From Apiosordaria backusii (Eukaryota > Ascomycota > Sordariomycetes > Sordariales > Lasiosphaeriaceae): 64,000 nucleotides of DNA. Made by a program: the position numbers and the translations under genes. This document shows positions 32,738-43,500 of this stretch, one piece after another. Position 1 is the stretch's first letter, and each line of letters starts with the position of its first letter. The stretch is taken from positions 1-64,000 of the forward strand of contig JAUKTV010000033.1 in the NCBI GenBank assembly GCA_030549205.1. The letters are read 5' to 3'. The notes beneath the pieces were generated by a model. That model searched no databases. It worked only from the letters and a program-made list of their open reading frames with translations, and was not told where the DNA came from.

Positions 32738-32823
32738 GGGGTAATGCCTGGCTAGTAAAAAGGTTAATAACCAGATGTAGCCCCGATCCTTGAGTGATCT
32801 GTGGACACAATCAACGCCGGGAC

Positions 32824-33057
32824 TGTGACGAACCCCTGATCAGAACCTCTAAGAGGAATACTGGTTGAAGGCTGCTTCTGAAGACTGGTTCGGTGTAGCC
32901 AAAAGGTACACAATAATAATGGATTAATGTCTCTTGTAAACACTAGGTAGTAGATTATTCACAGTCTTGTATTGCTTACCTATAGGTCCTTAATTGATTT
33001 ATAAACCCCTCTATAAGCAGAGTGGAGGACAAAACCGTCGGACAGACCCGAACGTAT
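32824..33057 (-). repeat. Diverged gypsy LTR fragment
   Basis: It begins TGTGACGAACCCCTG and matches the first ~190 bases of the LTRs at 162 and 7092 with many substitutions and small gaps (for example AGAACCTCT, GGTTGAAGG and TGTAAACAC). The TATAAA-type box sits in the corresponding place. It ends where a lone copy of the TIR TAGTCTCAGTAGCTC begins at 33058. It belongs to a related, older family than the intact element. Confidence 0.55.
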
Positions 33058-33302
33058 TAGTCTCAGTAGCTCCAGGCCTAGGCAGCGATATGCAACCACT
33101 TTGTCGCGTGGGTTACAGCGCTGAGGGCGGTTAGTGCCCATCTGGGCTTCTCCGCTTCTGCGCCCAACAGGATCAGTGCCCAATAAGATCAAGGGAGATT
33201 TGGGCAGAAAGAAATAAAGCATATCTGAACCCTTGAGGCCGCAGACACTTTGTCTCACCCCTGTTGCTGTTCTTGATATCCAGGCTTGAACGACTTGCCA
33301 TC

Positions 33303-34362
33303 ATGAACACCACTGCTGCTCTGCTGAGCGAACATCCCACGAACTACGTCTACAATACAGACTATGTTACGCAGAGTGACAAAGCCTGGGCCAGAAATTA
33401 TCGTCCGATCCATACCATGCTAGTTCACACCAGCATTGGTGGGGATGGGCTAACGTACGCGGATTTCAAAACGGCTTTCCTCCCCCGGGATGACGATGAC
33501 GACTTGCGCCTGAGAGCAAGCGCAGTACCTCCGAACCAAAGGACATGGCGCTTGCAGAGTGAGGCCGACTGCGAGTTGTGGTTCCACTCCGAAATCTCCA
33601 ACATCGTTCTCGCCGCCTGGAACCAGTACCCAGTGGTGACGCAAACCTCGCATACCAAGCCGCCGCTGATCGCCAACATCTCTGAAGAGGTAGACACGAC
33701 GTATTCCGTGAAATTCGGGGCAACCAGAACGGTACTCGCGATAGGGGAAATGAAAAGAAACCTTGTCGACCCAAGGCTGTGGCAAGGTGGCGACATATCT
33801 TCCAGTGCAAGCCAGAAGAAGCTGTCTCAGGAGCTTCGTGGGTGCGTGACCATAGCCATTTTCCGTATGACAGGCATCGACAAGCTGGCGGCTATCTTTT
33901 CCAAAGCTAACAAATGGTAAATTAGCTACGCCGACAAGTATCAGTGCCCACAGGTATTCTGTTTTGACGGTAAAACTCTTCTTCTCCTTCAATTTCGAGC
34001 TAATAGGGTCGAAGACATTTTGAAAGAGAACTGCCCTGTGGATTGCTGGGTACTTCCACGGGCATCCAGCTTTACGACGCTGCGGTCTGCACTGTATATG
34101 CTGCTTGTCCAGGGCTTCAGACGATTTCAAGGGGCTTGCGCACCGCAGGTCTCAGTCGGGGGGCTGACCCCCCAGCTCCGTCAGTTCTATAATGGTCAGC
34201 TAATCTGGGCAGCCCCAGAGGGTATGAATGTCCTCGAGCACCCGGGTGGCTACCAGCGTTCGGTGGATGCCTGATTCAGGGGCTGTAAAGTGGACACATC
34301 CTGAGGATCCTGAACTCATCTGGGAGACTCCGGCCTTATGGGGTGTGCAAGCTGGGCAGTGA
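33303..34362 (+). pseudogene. Nuclease-fold (REase-like) fungal protein, 3' frameshift
   Basis: Two exons, 33303-33841 and 33926 onward, joined over an 84-nt intron (GTGCGT donor, CTAAC branch point, TTAG acceptor). The frame closes at TGA 34272-34274, giving 295 aa. The family's C-terminus (SGAVKWTHPEDPELIWETP) follows in the +1 frame to 34362, so one extra base at about 34272 has shortened it. The domain reads like a restriction-endonuclease fold: VDTTYSV, then TVLAIGEMKR (E-x-K), then QKKLSQELRGYADKY, then PQVFCFDGKTLLLLQF. Similar proteins, often followed by or fused to a kinase-like domain, are numerous in plant-associated ascomycetes. Here a kinase-like gene lies immediately beyond, on the opposite strand. 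The protein may still be made in its shorter form. Confidence 0.6.
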
Positions 34363-34395
34363 ACCTTATTTCTCTAACAGCAATGTTCTCGTTAC

Positions 34396-35049
34396 CTAAG
34401 TATCTATCGTTATAAGACCGTCCTCCCAGAAACAAAATTGGTTATCCTCATAGCGAGCTGCGAGAGAGTCCACTGCGTACTTGATACCTAGATCGAGTTG
34501 CTCGTCAGATAGGGGCTCCTCGCTTACTCTTTCAAGGTCGACAACCATGATCTTGTCTCCAATGTGGTGGAAATTGTCAAGTTTAATGTCCTCCTGTAAT
34601 ATCCTGAATTGAGAAACGGCAGTCAGAGCCTGGTAAAGCATTCGGCGAAAATCAGCAACCTCGAGCAAAGCTCCCTCAGGTGTAGCCAGACACACGCCAC
34701 CGATGTCTGATAATAGCAGCGCTCTAGTGTTATCACATCTAAGTTCGCCGAGGAACTTTGGGATAACGGTTCCCTGCAAAGGGCGTAGTCTCGCATAAGT
34801 CGCTTTTTCCATCTCAAATTCTTCCTCCCAACCTTTCTTTTCTTTCTTTAGGACAACGCGGGAAGGAAGATTCCACTCGGGAAAGAAGGAGCCGAACCAC
34901 GCGCGTGCCATACGTGGTAGATAATCGACCAGTTTCTGAATCAATCGCTGTACGATGCAGGGCTGTACATGGAGTCGGAGAACGTTTTGGTGTTCGTAAT
35001 CGACCAGGCTGGCGATTGCGCGGAAGCTGCGCGTCCGAAAATTAAGCCG
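34396..35049 (-). CDS. Kinase-like protein, 5' end unresolved
   Basis: The minus frame ends at 34396 and runs back to a likely splice acceptor at 35050 (CTAAC ... GGACAG), beyond a stop in frame. It encodes about 217 aa. Kinase-like signs are RVVLKKEKK (ATP-site lysine), WEEEFEMEKATYARLRPLQG (helix C and hinge lead-in), LLLSDIGG, LQEDIKLDNFHH in place of HRD...N, and IMVVDLERV in place of DFG. The first exon was not identified: the frame over 34941-35315 does not resemble the family. The altered HRD and DFG motifs suggest a divergent kinase or pseudokinase. It is convergent with the REase-like gene, with 33 bases between the two reading frames. Confidence 0.6.
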   Translation of the reverse strand, partial: RLNFRTRSFRAIASLVDYEHQNVLRLHVQPCIVQRLIQKLVDYLPRMARAWFGSFFPEWNLPSRVVLKKEKKGWEEEFEMEKATYARLRPLQGTVIPKFLGELRCDNTRALLLSDIGGVCLATPEGALLEVADFRRMLYQALTAVSQFRILQEDIKLDNFHHIGDKIMVVDLERVSEEPLSDEQLDLGIKYAVDSLAARYEDNQFCFWEDGLITIDT

Positions 35050-36340
35050 CTGTCCAGGTTAGCATTGTCCAGATACACTGCTTGCCGGCAATGGGAATCG
35101 TGAAAAAGGCGGCTTACGATTGTCCTTGTTGCAGGGTGCGTCTGGGCGCAAAAGCTGGGCCCGAGTTTCAGCAGACCTGGAGGCCGACGAGGTGGATGCG
35201 GCGGTTGGGGGGCAGAAAAGGCTGGCCAACACCGCTTCTGCGGACGGCCTTTGTCCATGGGCTCATTCATCTTGTAGCTGTGCTTAGCACAATTGTCGCT
35301 ATTAACGCGCAGCACTTCAAATTATTTTGCCCCGCCTTTTCTCTGGCGATTTGCAACAGGCCCGTGCACACAGAGCAGCTGCCAGCCAATCGCCCTGTCA
35401 ATGACATTCGCTGACGCGGCAGTTGCCGTGATGGCAACACGGCACACCGGGGGGAGACTTGATACCGAAGCCGCCGTCATCGTAGTCCACAAGCCCCTTT
35501 TAGGATCTCGACGCCAAGCAGATCAGCCGTTCATGTTCGATCTTCTCAAACAGAAGGGGGCGAGGATGACTGTTGCCCTTCTCGAGGAGCCGCAGCCGTC
35601 GTGGGCCCGGCATTGTTGGGTATGCCGCGCGACTGTATTCCTCCGGGGAATCTTTAACTCCAAGCAGATTCTCGGTTCAGCCTATCGGCCGCAATTATCT
35701 CACTTCACGTCATTTGCCTTAGTGATAGCCGCGAGCAGCCATTACGGTCGACAGGAGGGACAGCGGCGACGCTCGTTGCGGATCTCTCACGCGACCTCGC
35801 CTTTGTGCACTACTTGGAACTCTACCCCACCGTCCATATCACCTGCCCTCCATCTACCACTGATCCCCTAACTTGACAGAAGGCATACGCCTGGTCGGCA
35901 CCGTCAAGGCGAACCTTCGCCAGACCCTCGTTATAAATTATCATGTCAATCGTGACCCCGCTTCTGGGGATGCGGAGCGAGACGTCGCGCGCGGACAGGG
36001 AGAAGTATACGGACGCGGGGCCGAGATTCGGGGCGGGTGCAGACTCCGAGTGAACTGTCTGCAGCCGGGACCACAACTAGGCGGCGCGCTAAGAGCTCTG
36101 CGACGCGGACTGGACCGGCGCCCTGTTACACTCGCCGTCAACGACGCTCATATTGGTGCTTTCGCTTGCTACACTGTATTTCTAGAAGGAACCGCGGACT
36201 TTGGGCAGGAATTGGGGCTGGGATTTGCGCAAAACTTCGGCACTGCCAACCCTCTCACACTTAGAATCATCAACAATAACAACATAACAACAACTATCTA
36301 CATTCTCCCTAAAAATTGGTGCCACCTTATATAGGTCGCG
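35050..36340. other. GC-richer stretch, no gene identified
   Basis: Long frames exist on both strands (for example 35293-35871 and 35873-36334 on plus) but none shows a known family. A plus frame at about 35690-35875 reading TGGTAATLVADLSRDLAF and LELYPTVH faintly recalls a methyltransferase nucleotide-binding motif, too weak to call. This may be a decayed gene. Confidence 0.3.
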
Positions 36341-37080
36341 TACGAAGTAGGTACATCAAATTGTCTTCCGGTTCTTATGTCCTGTCAGACTTCTTCTTGT
36401 ATCCTTCCTATTTTACTTCGAAAAGCGGCTCGCAAAACGAGACAGCTATTATATATCGAGGCAGCAATCCGGGATCGATAGGGAACCCCAATCCAGGGGT
36501 TCCCCCACCAAATGCTGGCACACACAAAAGATCACAACGTCTCGTTGTGCCTTTATGGTGCCATAAATCTAAATACAGGAATAAGGCCAATTGCCATGCC
36601 TTGAACAAAGTCCCAAGTTTGGGGTCTGGCCAATCAGAACGCTCCATTCCATGCAGTCCTTCGACTTCATGTGGTCCATTGACTGCGCGGAGTCCATGGA
36701 TCCAGGTCACGAAGATCAAGCCGCCGGAGCTGTCATAGCCATCTTGTTAACCATCTCGATAAGAATCCAGGATTACTAGTGTGCATGAGTTTCAATTACC
36801 TGCTAAGTACTGAAGTGTCACCTTTCCCACACCGTGCGCTATTCTTGCTTGTAACCTTAGGACTCATAGGTACCTTGAATTCCACCAACCCATAGGATGA
36901 CTCATCTCAAACCAAGTCTCCAGGGGGGACGGCGAGCGGCGTGCCTTTGCTGCCCTTGCAAACTCCTGCTATTCTGTATTCTCCTTTTCCCGATCGCGCT
37001 TAATGCTAACGAACTTAAACACTTCCAGGGCAATAAGCAGATGATCTAGAAAGCACGGGTCATATCGAGTTATAAAGATA
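36341..37080. other. Gene-free stretch with a perfect hairpin
   Basis: No gene seen. 36481-36504 forms a 9-bp perfect inverted repeat (GGGAACCCC / GGGGTTCCC) with a 6-base loop. Composition falls to AT-rich after about 37060. Confidence 0.4.
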
Positions 37081-39786
37081 AATTTCTGAAAGACCTTAAA
37101 CTTTAAATACATATTATTAATAAATTTAAATAATATCTTATATTTTTTATTATTAGTCTTTACTTTAATAGCTTTCCAATTTGTATATTTTAAAAAGCAA
37201 AGTGGCTTAAAATAGTAATAAATATTTAAATTAAAATATATATTACTATAGATTATATTAACTTTACTATTAAGTTTTAATCAGCATAAAATAGGTTTGC
37301 CCTTGCCGTTTAAACAATAAAAGTTAATACTTTTAATCCTACCTAAAGGTATATAAAAATAGTTAATATATTTATTATAAAATACCTTAAACTTTTAATC
37401 TATTAATAAGTTAATGCAGGTTTTATTATATTGCTTTTTACCTTTTTTAAATAATTTATATATAGCAAAAGGCTCCTTTTCTATAACTTACTCCTATTTT
37501 AATACTTATTTTTTCTCTTTTTAATAGTTTAATTTCTCTTTAAAATTTCTTACTTTCGTTCCTTATATTTTTTTTTAACTTATAATAACAATTGGTATTA
37601 AAGCTATTATATAATCTTTTATACTCTATATTATCATCCTTATCTAATTTATAATCATTACCCTTAAATTAGCAGTTACAATCGAGGTCCTCCCTATCGA
37701 ATTTACAATCCTCCTCCCTCTTATCCTCATCTTCGTCATCATCCTCGTCCTCATCCTTATCGTCATCCTTACCTTTACTCTCTTTTACCCCCTTTAACTA
37801 CTTACCACTGTCTCCAGCCTATATCTTATCCTCTTCTAAATCTAAAAGATCCTCGTTAAAATCCTAGGGTTTTATATCTCTATCTTCTTTATAGTTAAAA
37901 CTAAAGATTTAATAATACTAAAATAGGAGATTGCAGCCGTCTCTCTGCTAGCGATAAGGCTTTTCGATACGTAAAGTTTCCTTTACTCATAAGGGATTAA
38001 CCTGCTTTAAAGATTTATTGCATATACTATCGATATAGGTAATTCTAATCAGACTATTAGAAGATTTTACTACTAAAGTATTACTAACGATGACGCACTC
38101 GTCTTGCCCTATGCTCGAGCCTAATGCGGGCTATCCGACCAATTAAAACCAGTCTCTACAAATTGTGTTGCACTTTTAGACTGGAATTTTGAACACAGGA
38201 TTTCTACTTACTCTGTATTTTGATAAAGGATAAAGACAGGTAGCAATATATAGTATGGGGGTGATTTAATTAGGAGGTTTCAAGAGGGAGTTTCAGGTAG
38301 AAGCAGGGCAAGAAGTTCAAGGCGTGGGACAACTTTGAGGCCTTCCGCAACTACACCCTCCAAGATAAACACCGCATCAACGCGTGCGAAGCGAAGGAAG
38401 ATGGTAGGTTTTTGGCGTCATTACTGCAGTACCTTCGACTGCCAGGCTTACAACGGCGAAGTAAAAAAGGCAGGAAGAGGGGTGGTGTTAACTCTAAAGT
38501 AGCCAGGCCTGCTCGAACGCGCAAGCTAACCCTATAATTTTTATTGCACCTACCTCCGATCAAGATGAAAGACTGAGCTAATAACGCTAAAGGGGTATAG
38601 TAGTTACGTTAATTTAGTTACGTTCTTACCTAACTTAAAGCTTATTGCATCTAGGTTAGGCAACGACGCATCTAGTCTCTACCTTTCTCTATCTCGCTCC
38701 TTAGAGTCAGGCTAGAGTTAAGTAGCGACCTGCCGCAGCCCTACAATTAACTTTTATCGCTCCTGCCTGCGTTCTACCGTACCGCTTCCAATAACGTTGC
38801 TATTGCAGGTCAGCATATACGTGCCTGCATTGCGAAAGAACTCGACCTGTAGAGGCTAGATAGGCCAGCTTAGCGCTCTGGGATGTAGGGCTCAATGGCC
38901 GGTGTAACGTATTTTATCTTAGTCTCTTAGCTAAGCTTAATATCTACTTTACTCGAGGCTTTTTAATATGTAAAGCCTCCTTTGCTTATAGGAGATTGAC
39001 CTGCTTTGAAGATTTGTTGCGCAGACTGCCGATATGGGTGATCGAAGCTCCTTCTTACGATAAAGTTTCCTAACAGTCTAACCAGGGCCAAGTGGCGCAG
39101 GTTACGTGAAGTGAGCTAGCTTAAAGGTATTAGGCAGGAGTTAGGCCGCAACAAAAAGCACACTTAAAATGACCACAATAGCAAAGGGATGTGATATAGA
39201 CAATAAAGGGCATTCTGTAAACCTGGCCAGATGAGTTACTTAACCTAGCCAGATACTTTACTGTAGAAAGTGCGATCGGTACTTTAAAAGTGTAAGAGTA
39301 TTAAAGCAGTACTATAAGGTATGGAGCTGGCAAAACTTTGACTTTTCATTTTAGGTTGTAAATCCTATCTTACACTCTTCTGCACAGGCGATAACAAGGT
39401 TTTCCTAGTTAACTGGCTTCGTGACTTAGGTAACATGCTCTACTTCCAGGGATGATGAGTTCTCTAAAATGCTGATAAGCTCTTTAACTGAGTATGATTA
39501 TTTCGCTTTTGTCATTCTTCTGTCTTTGGAAGCTTGCAGGAGCTAACAATATTTTCCGATTAGGTTTTACTTTAGTGGGGAGTTTGATGATTAAACCTGG
39601 CTGAAGTAGGCTTTTTTAAATTAGCTTAGTCTTAGTGCTTAGACTAGCCCAGCGCTTTTTGTACCCTTGGCCCTACTGTCCTACACTCCCCTGAACTGGC
39701 CAATTAGAACCTACCTACAAGAATAGCGAATGCTGATCTAAGTATGCAATGCACTTTTCAGACTTTATAGCCTACTACTACACTAC
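37081..39786. other. AT-rich, unevenly mutated block with a direct repeat
   Basis: AT-rich sequence broken by two less mutated patches (38090-38580 and 38640-39060). A ~96-bp sequence occurs twice in direct orientation, 37955-38050 and 38955-39051, with differences mainly C/T and G/A. The patch at 38308-38500 has coding-like words (KKFKAWDNFEAFRNYTL) but is too short and broken to name. Confidence 0.5.
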
Positions 39787-40266
39787 TTTTTTTACTACTA
39801 CTAGGCTTAATTGGATGCAATATATATTAAAAGAAAGCTTTAGAAAAGACAGTCTTTTTAGTACTAGTTGTACCTTGGTAGGCTTTATATTGGCTAATTG
39901 GTAGGTGGAAGTGGGTGTAGTAGGGCAGGTCTTTCATACTCACTTACACCTATCATACCTACTTACTATACCACTTTTTTCACCACTACTGGGCCCAATT
40001 AGGTGCAATATATATTGGAAGAAAGCCTGAAAAAGACGGTCCTTTTAGTGCTAGTTATACTTTAGTAGGCTTTATATTGGCTAAGAAGTAGGTATAGGTA
40101 AGTAGGTATGGTGGATGTAAGTAGGTATGGTAGGTGTAAGTGGGTGTGGGAGATTTGGCTTTTATACCACTTTTTCTACTACTACTAGGTCCAATTGGGT
40201 GCAATATATATTGAAAGAAAGCTCTGGAAAAGACTGTCCTTTTAATCCTAGTTGCACCTTAGTAGG
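39787..40266. repeat. ~190-bp minisatellite, units interrupted by the gypsy insertion
   Basis: Units start near 39787, 39973 and 40168, each containing CTACTACTAGG.CCAATT.GGTGCAATATATATT, GAAAGC, AAGAC.GTCCTTTTA and CTTAGTAGG.TTTATATTGGCTAA. The third unit is split: it stops at 40266 and resumes at 47192-47275 after the retrotransposon. GC content of the units is higher than in the degraded array at 11 kb. Confidence 0.75.
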
Positions 40267-40599
40267 TGTGATAAGGGCTGTGGTATTAGAGCTTGGAACA
40301 GTGGTTCAATTTAGTAATAATCTTCAGTGGCCTTAAAGTCCTATAATGAAGAAAGAAGAAGAGACTAGGAATACAATCAGGTCTATTGGACATATATTTA
40401 TCCTCTAGCCGGTGGCCTATACTTTAATAGCCTTAGGCTACTATTAAGTCTTTTATAGCTATTAAAATCCTATTCCTAACCGTTAGGCCTATAGCCTTTT
40501 AATAACTGGCTTACGATATTCGGTTAGTCTTATAATCTATCCTTTAGGTCCCTAAGGTAAGTACTTAAAAGTGGTTAGTTAGTTAATTAACATATAATA
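40267..40599 (-). repeat. Left LTR of the RIP-killed gypsy element
   Basis: It pairs with 46859-47191. It starts TGTGATAAGGGCTGTGG intact and ends CATATAATA, the mutated form of CGTGTGACA. Confidence 0.85.
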
Positions 40600-43500
40600 C
40601 TATCTTCCCTTTTTTTATACTTAACTATAAGCTAATAATAGCTTTATAGACTAAGATAGGAATCCTTAAGTTTCTTAAAGTACTTATTATAAAAAGCTTA
40701 AACTATTGCTTTAACTTTATTACTATAAAAGTAATTGTAAGGTTCTTATATTCAATATTTCTATTTTAACTATCCTTCTTATTTAATTAAATACTTAACT
40801 TTATTACCTATTATAATTAAATCTATTACCTTTTTTACTTAGTAATCTTTTATCTTTACCGAAGCTACCTTTTATAAGACTTAGTTTAAATTAAGCAATG
40901 CTTATTTACTAATATAGTAAAGTTCGATAAGAGAAATATAAAAGGTATTATAAATTTACCAGTACTTAAAAAAAGTTAATCGGATAGCGGTAAATAAGAT
41001 TACCTTTTAAATTTTAAACAGACCTAATATCTTTTTATTTAGCTTTTTAAAAGGTCAGTAAGTCTTAATATATTTAGCATTAAGCATTATAAGCTAATTT
41101 TATTTAAAGATAAGTATTTACTTTTTCTTTTAGTCCGTTTAGTATTTTATATATTTCCAAACTTCCTTTAGAGATTTTTATATCTCTTTATAAACTTAAA
41201 TTATCTAATAAGTATAAAGCCGACTTAAAGGATTATAAACTACAATATTAAAGGAAGGATTATTAATAGTAAGATAGTAATTATAGTTAGTAAAAAAAGG
41301 CAATATATTAGTTAGCGACTTATAAGTATTATTATATACAAACTTTATTATAGAAAGTAATTTATATTAGTTAGCTATTTTGTAATTAACAAAAGTATAA
41401 AAATATATTTCTAATTTTTAATTAATAATCTCAATTTAACCATTAGTCTATAAGTAAAATACAGTACTTATATAACTCTTAATATTAATAAACTATAAAA
41501 AGTCCTTTTATAAATAGGCTGTAAAGTAAAAATTGCAGTTTAAAATAATGTTTATAAAGATACTATAAAGTCGTTAATATTTGTAAGTAAAGATTTTAAT
41601 TAAATCGTCAGTTTTCTTTACTTTAATATATAAAGAAAGGAAGTATGCTATTTTAATAAATATATCGATAATAACCTAAATCGAATTACATTTAAAAAAT
41701 AATAAAAGGTCGGTAATAAAGTCTATAGAAATAGCTCTCTATAGCTTTTAAGGAATCTCTAATAATTAAAGCAATTTAAAAGTACTATATTAAGGGTTTT
41801 TATTTTACTAACATTTTTTATAACCTTATATATATTTATAAATAAAGTTATCTATAGTTAGTTATTAAAAGTTATAGTATATAAAGTCGATCGTTCTATC
41901 TATATTAAAATATCTAACTATTACTAAGTTATACTTAGATTCTATAATTTCTTTATACAGTTAAGCGTTATTTAATATCTTTAATAGGTTATTATAGTAA
42001 AGAACGTCGTTAATTACTTTATTGTTTTTACCGAATATCATTAAGTCTTTTTAATAATCGCGATCTTACTGTACTATTGCTTTAACTTTAATAAAAAACT
42101 CCTTATTTTAAATTAAAATAGTAAGAATATTGGTTAATTATATAGATAAAATAAGGAATATAGGGCTATTGTTTAATAAGAAAAAATAATAATCCTTTAA
42201 GACTAAAGTAATTGGTTAATCCTTATCTCCTCCCTTTTTAAACTAATATTAATTAAGTTTTAAAAGTACGTCGGCCTTACCATTTAAATATTTAAGTCAG
42301 TATATAATAATAAAGGTATATACTGTAAGCTTTTATATCTATTATACTTATCGTCTATTCAATACTTTTACTATAATAAAGTAAGTTAAATTTTAGTAAT
42401 TAAAGTAAACCTCAATATAGTATTCTACTCTTTTTAAATACCATTTCTATTTATTAAAGTAGTCGATAATAACAAAAAGTTCTTTATTATAAACCTTATA
42501 ATTTATTTTAAGCTTAGTAAGTTTTTATAAATAAAATACTATAGGGTAAAGTTTCCTATTATCGCTTTTTTAAAAAAAGACTTCTTTTAATATAAAGTTA
42601 GAAACGTTAGTTTTTACAATAGCTACTTTAAATAGATTAAAGTATATTAAAATAAGTACTATTATAAAAGATTCCTTTAACTTATTAAACGCTTCTTTTA
42701 TAATTAAGGTCTACTTTTAGGTCTTTAGTTTTAGTTTAAAGGAACTTATTAATGGTTATATTATAGTAGAGAATCCTTTAATAAAGTGTCGATAAAAATT
42801 CATAAAGCCGATAAACGATTATATAGCCTTTAAAGAGGTTAGTTGTTCCTATTATAGAATACAGTCTACTTTTTCTTTTACTATCGAAATTCTATACTTA
42901 AAGATAATATATTTTAAATACTTAATTTAAGTTATAATCTATATACTCTTTTTAATAGAGACTATAAAATTATTATCTTATAAGCACTTTAATACTTTTT
43001 TAATTAAGTAGTTATACTTTTCTATTATTTAAGTATAGATAAGGATGTTATTTATATAGGCTAAAATACCTATATCGATAAGGTCACTTAAAATTCTATA
43101 GATTATAGTTTAAAAGGTTATAAGAGCGTTAATAAGTTTAAAATATATAATGATAAACTTAAAAAGGCTATAACAATACTTAAAGGCAGTTTTCTATTTA
43201 TCTCCTTCTTTAATTTTAATAAGGTTAAACCTATTTTTTAAATCGATTTTAATAAAGTACTTAGCTTCTATAAGTCAGTTTTAAAGTTTAAAAATAAGTA
43301 ATAATAAGTATTAATTAGGAATAGTAATAGTATTAAAAGTATACTAATCTACTATAGGTTATAGATAGTCTTTATATTTTCCTTTTTTTTTTGATAAATA
43401 TATCTTTATCGACTATAAAGATTAAGGTACTGTAAAAGGACTTAAAAGGTCAGATCTTATCTTTTATAAGCATTTTATTTAATTAGGTTTAAAGAAACTT

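Noticed and set aside
35690..35875. Possible methyltransferase nucleotide-binding motif (TGGTAATLVADLSRDLAF)
   Set aside because: Too short, with no supporting downstream motifs and no convincing exon structure.
38308..38500. Possible transposase or zinc-ribbon fragment
   Set aside because: Only short coding-like words; no domain could be named with confidence.
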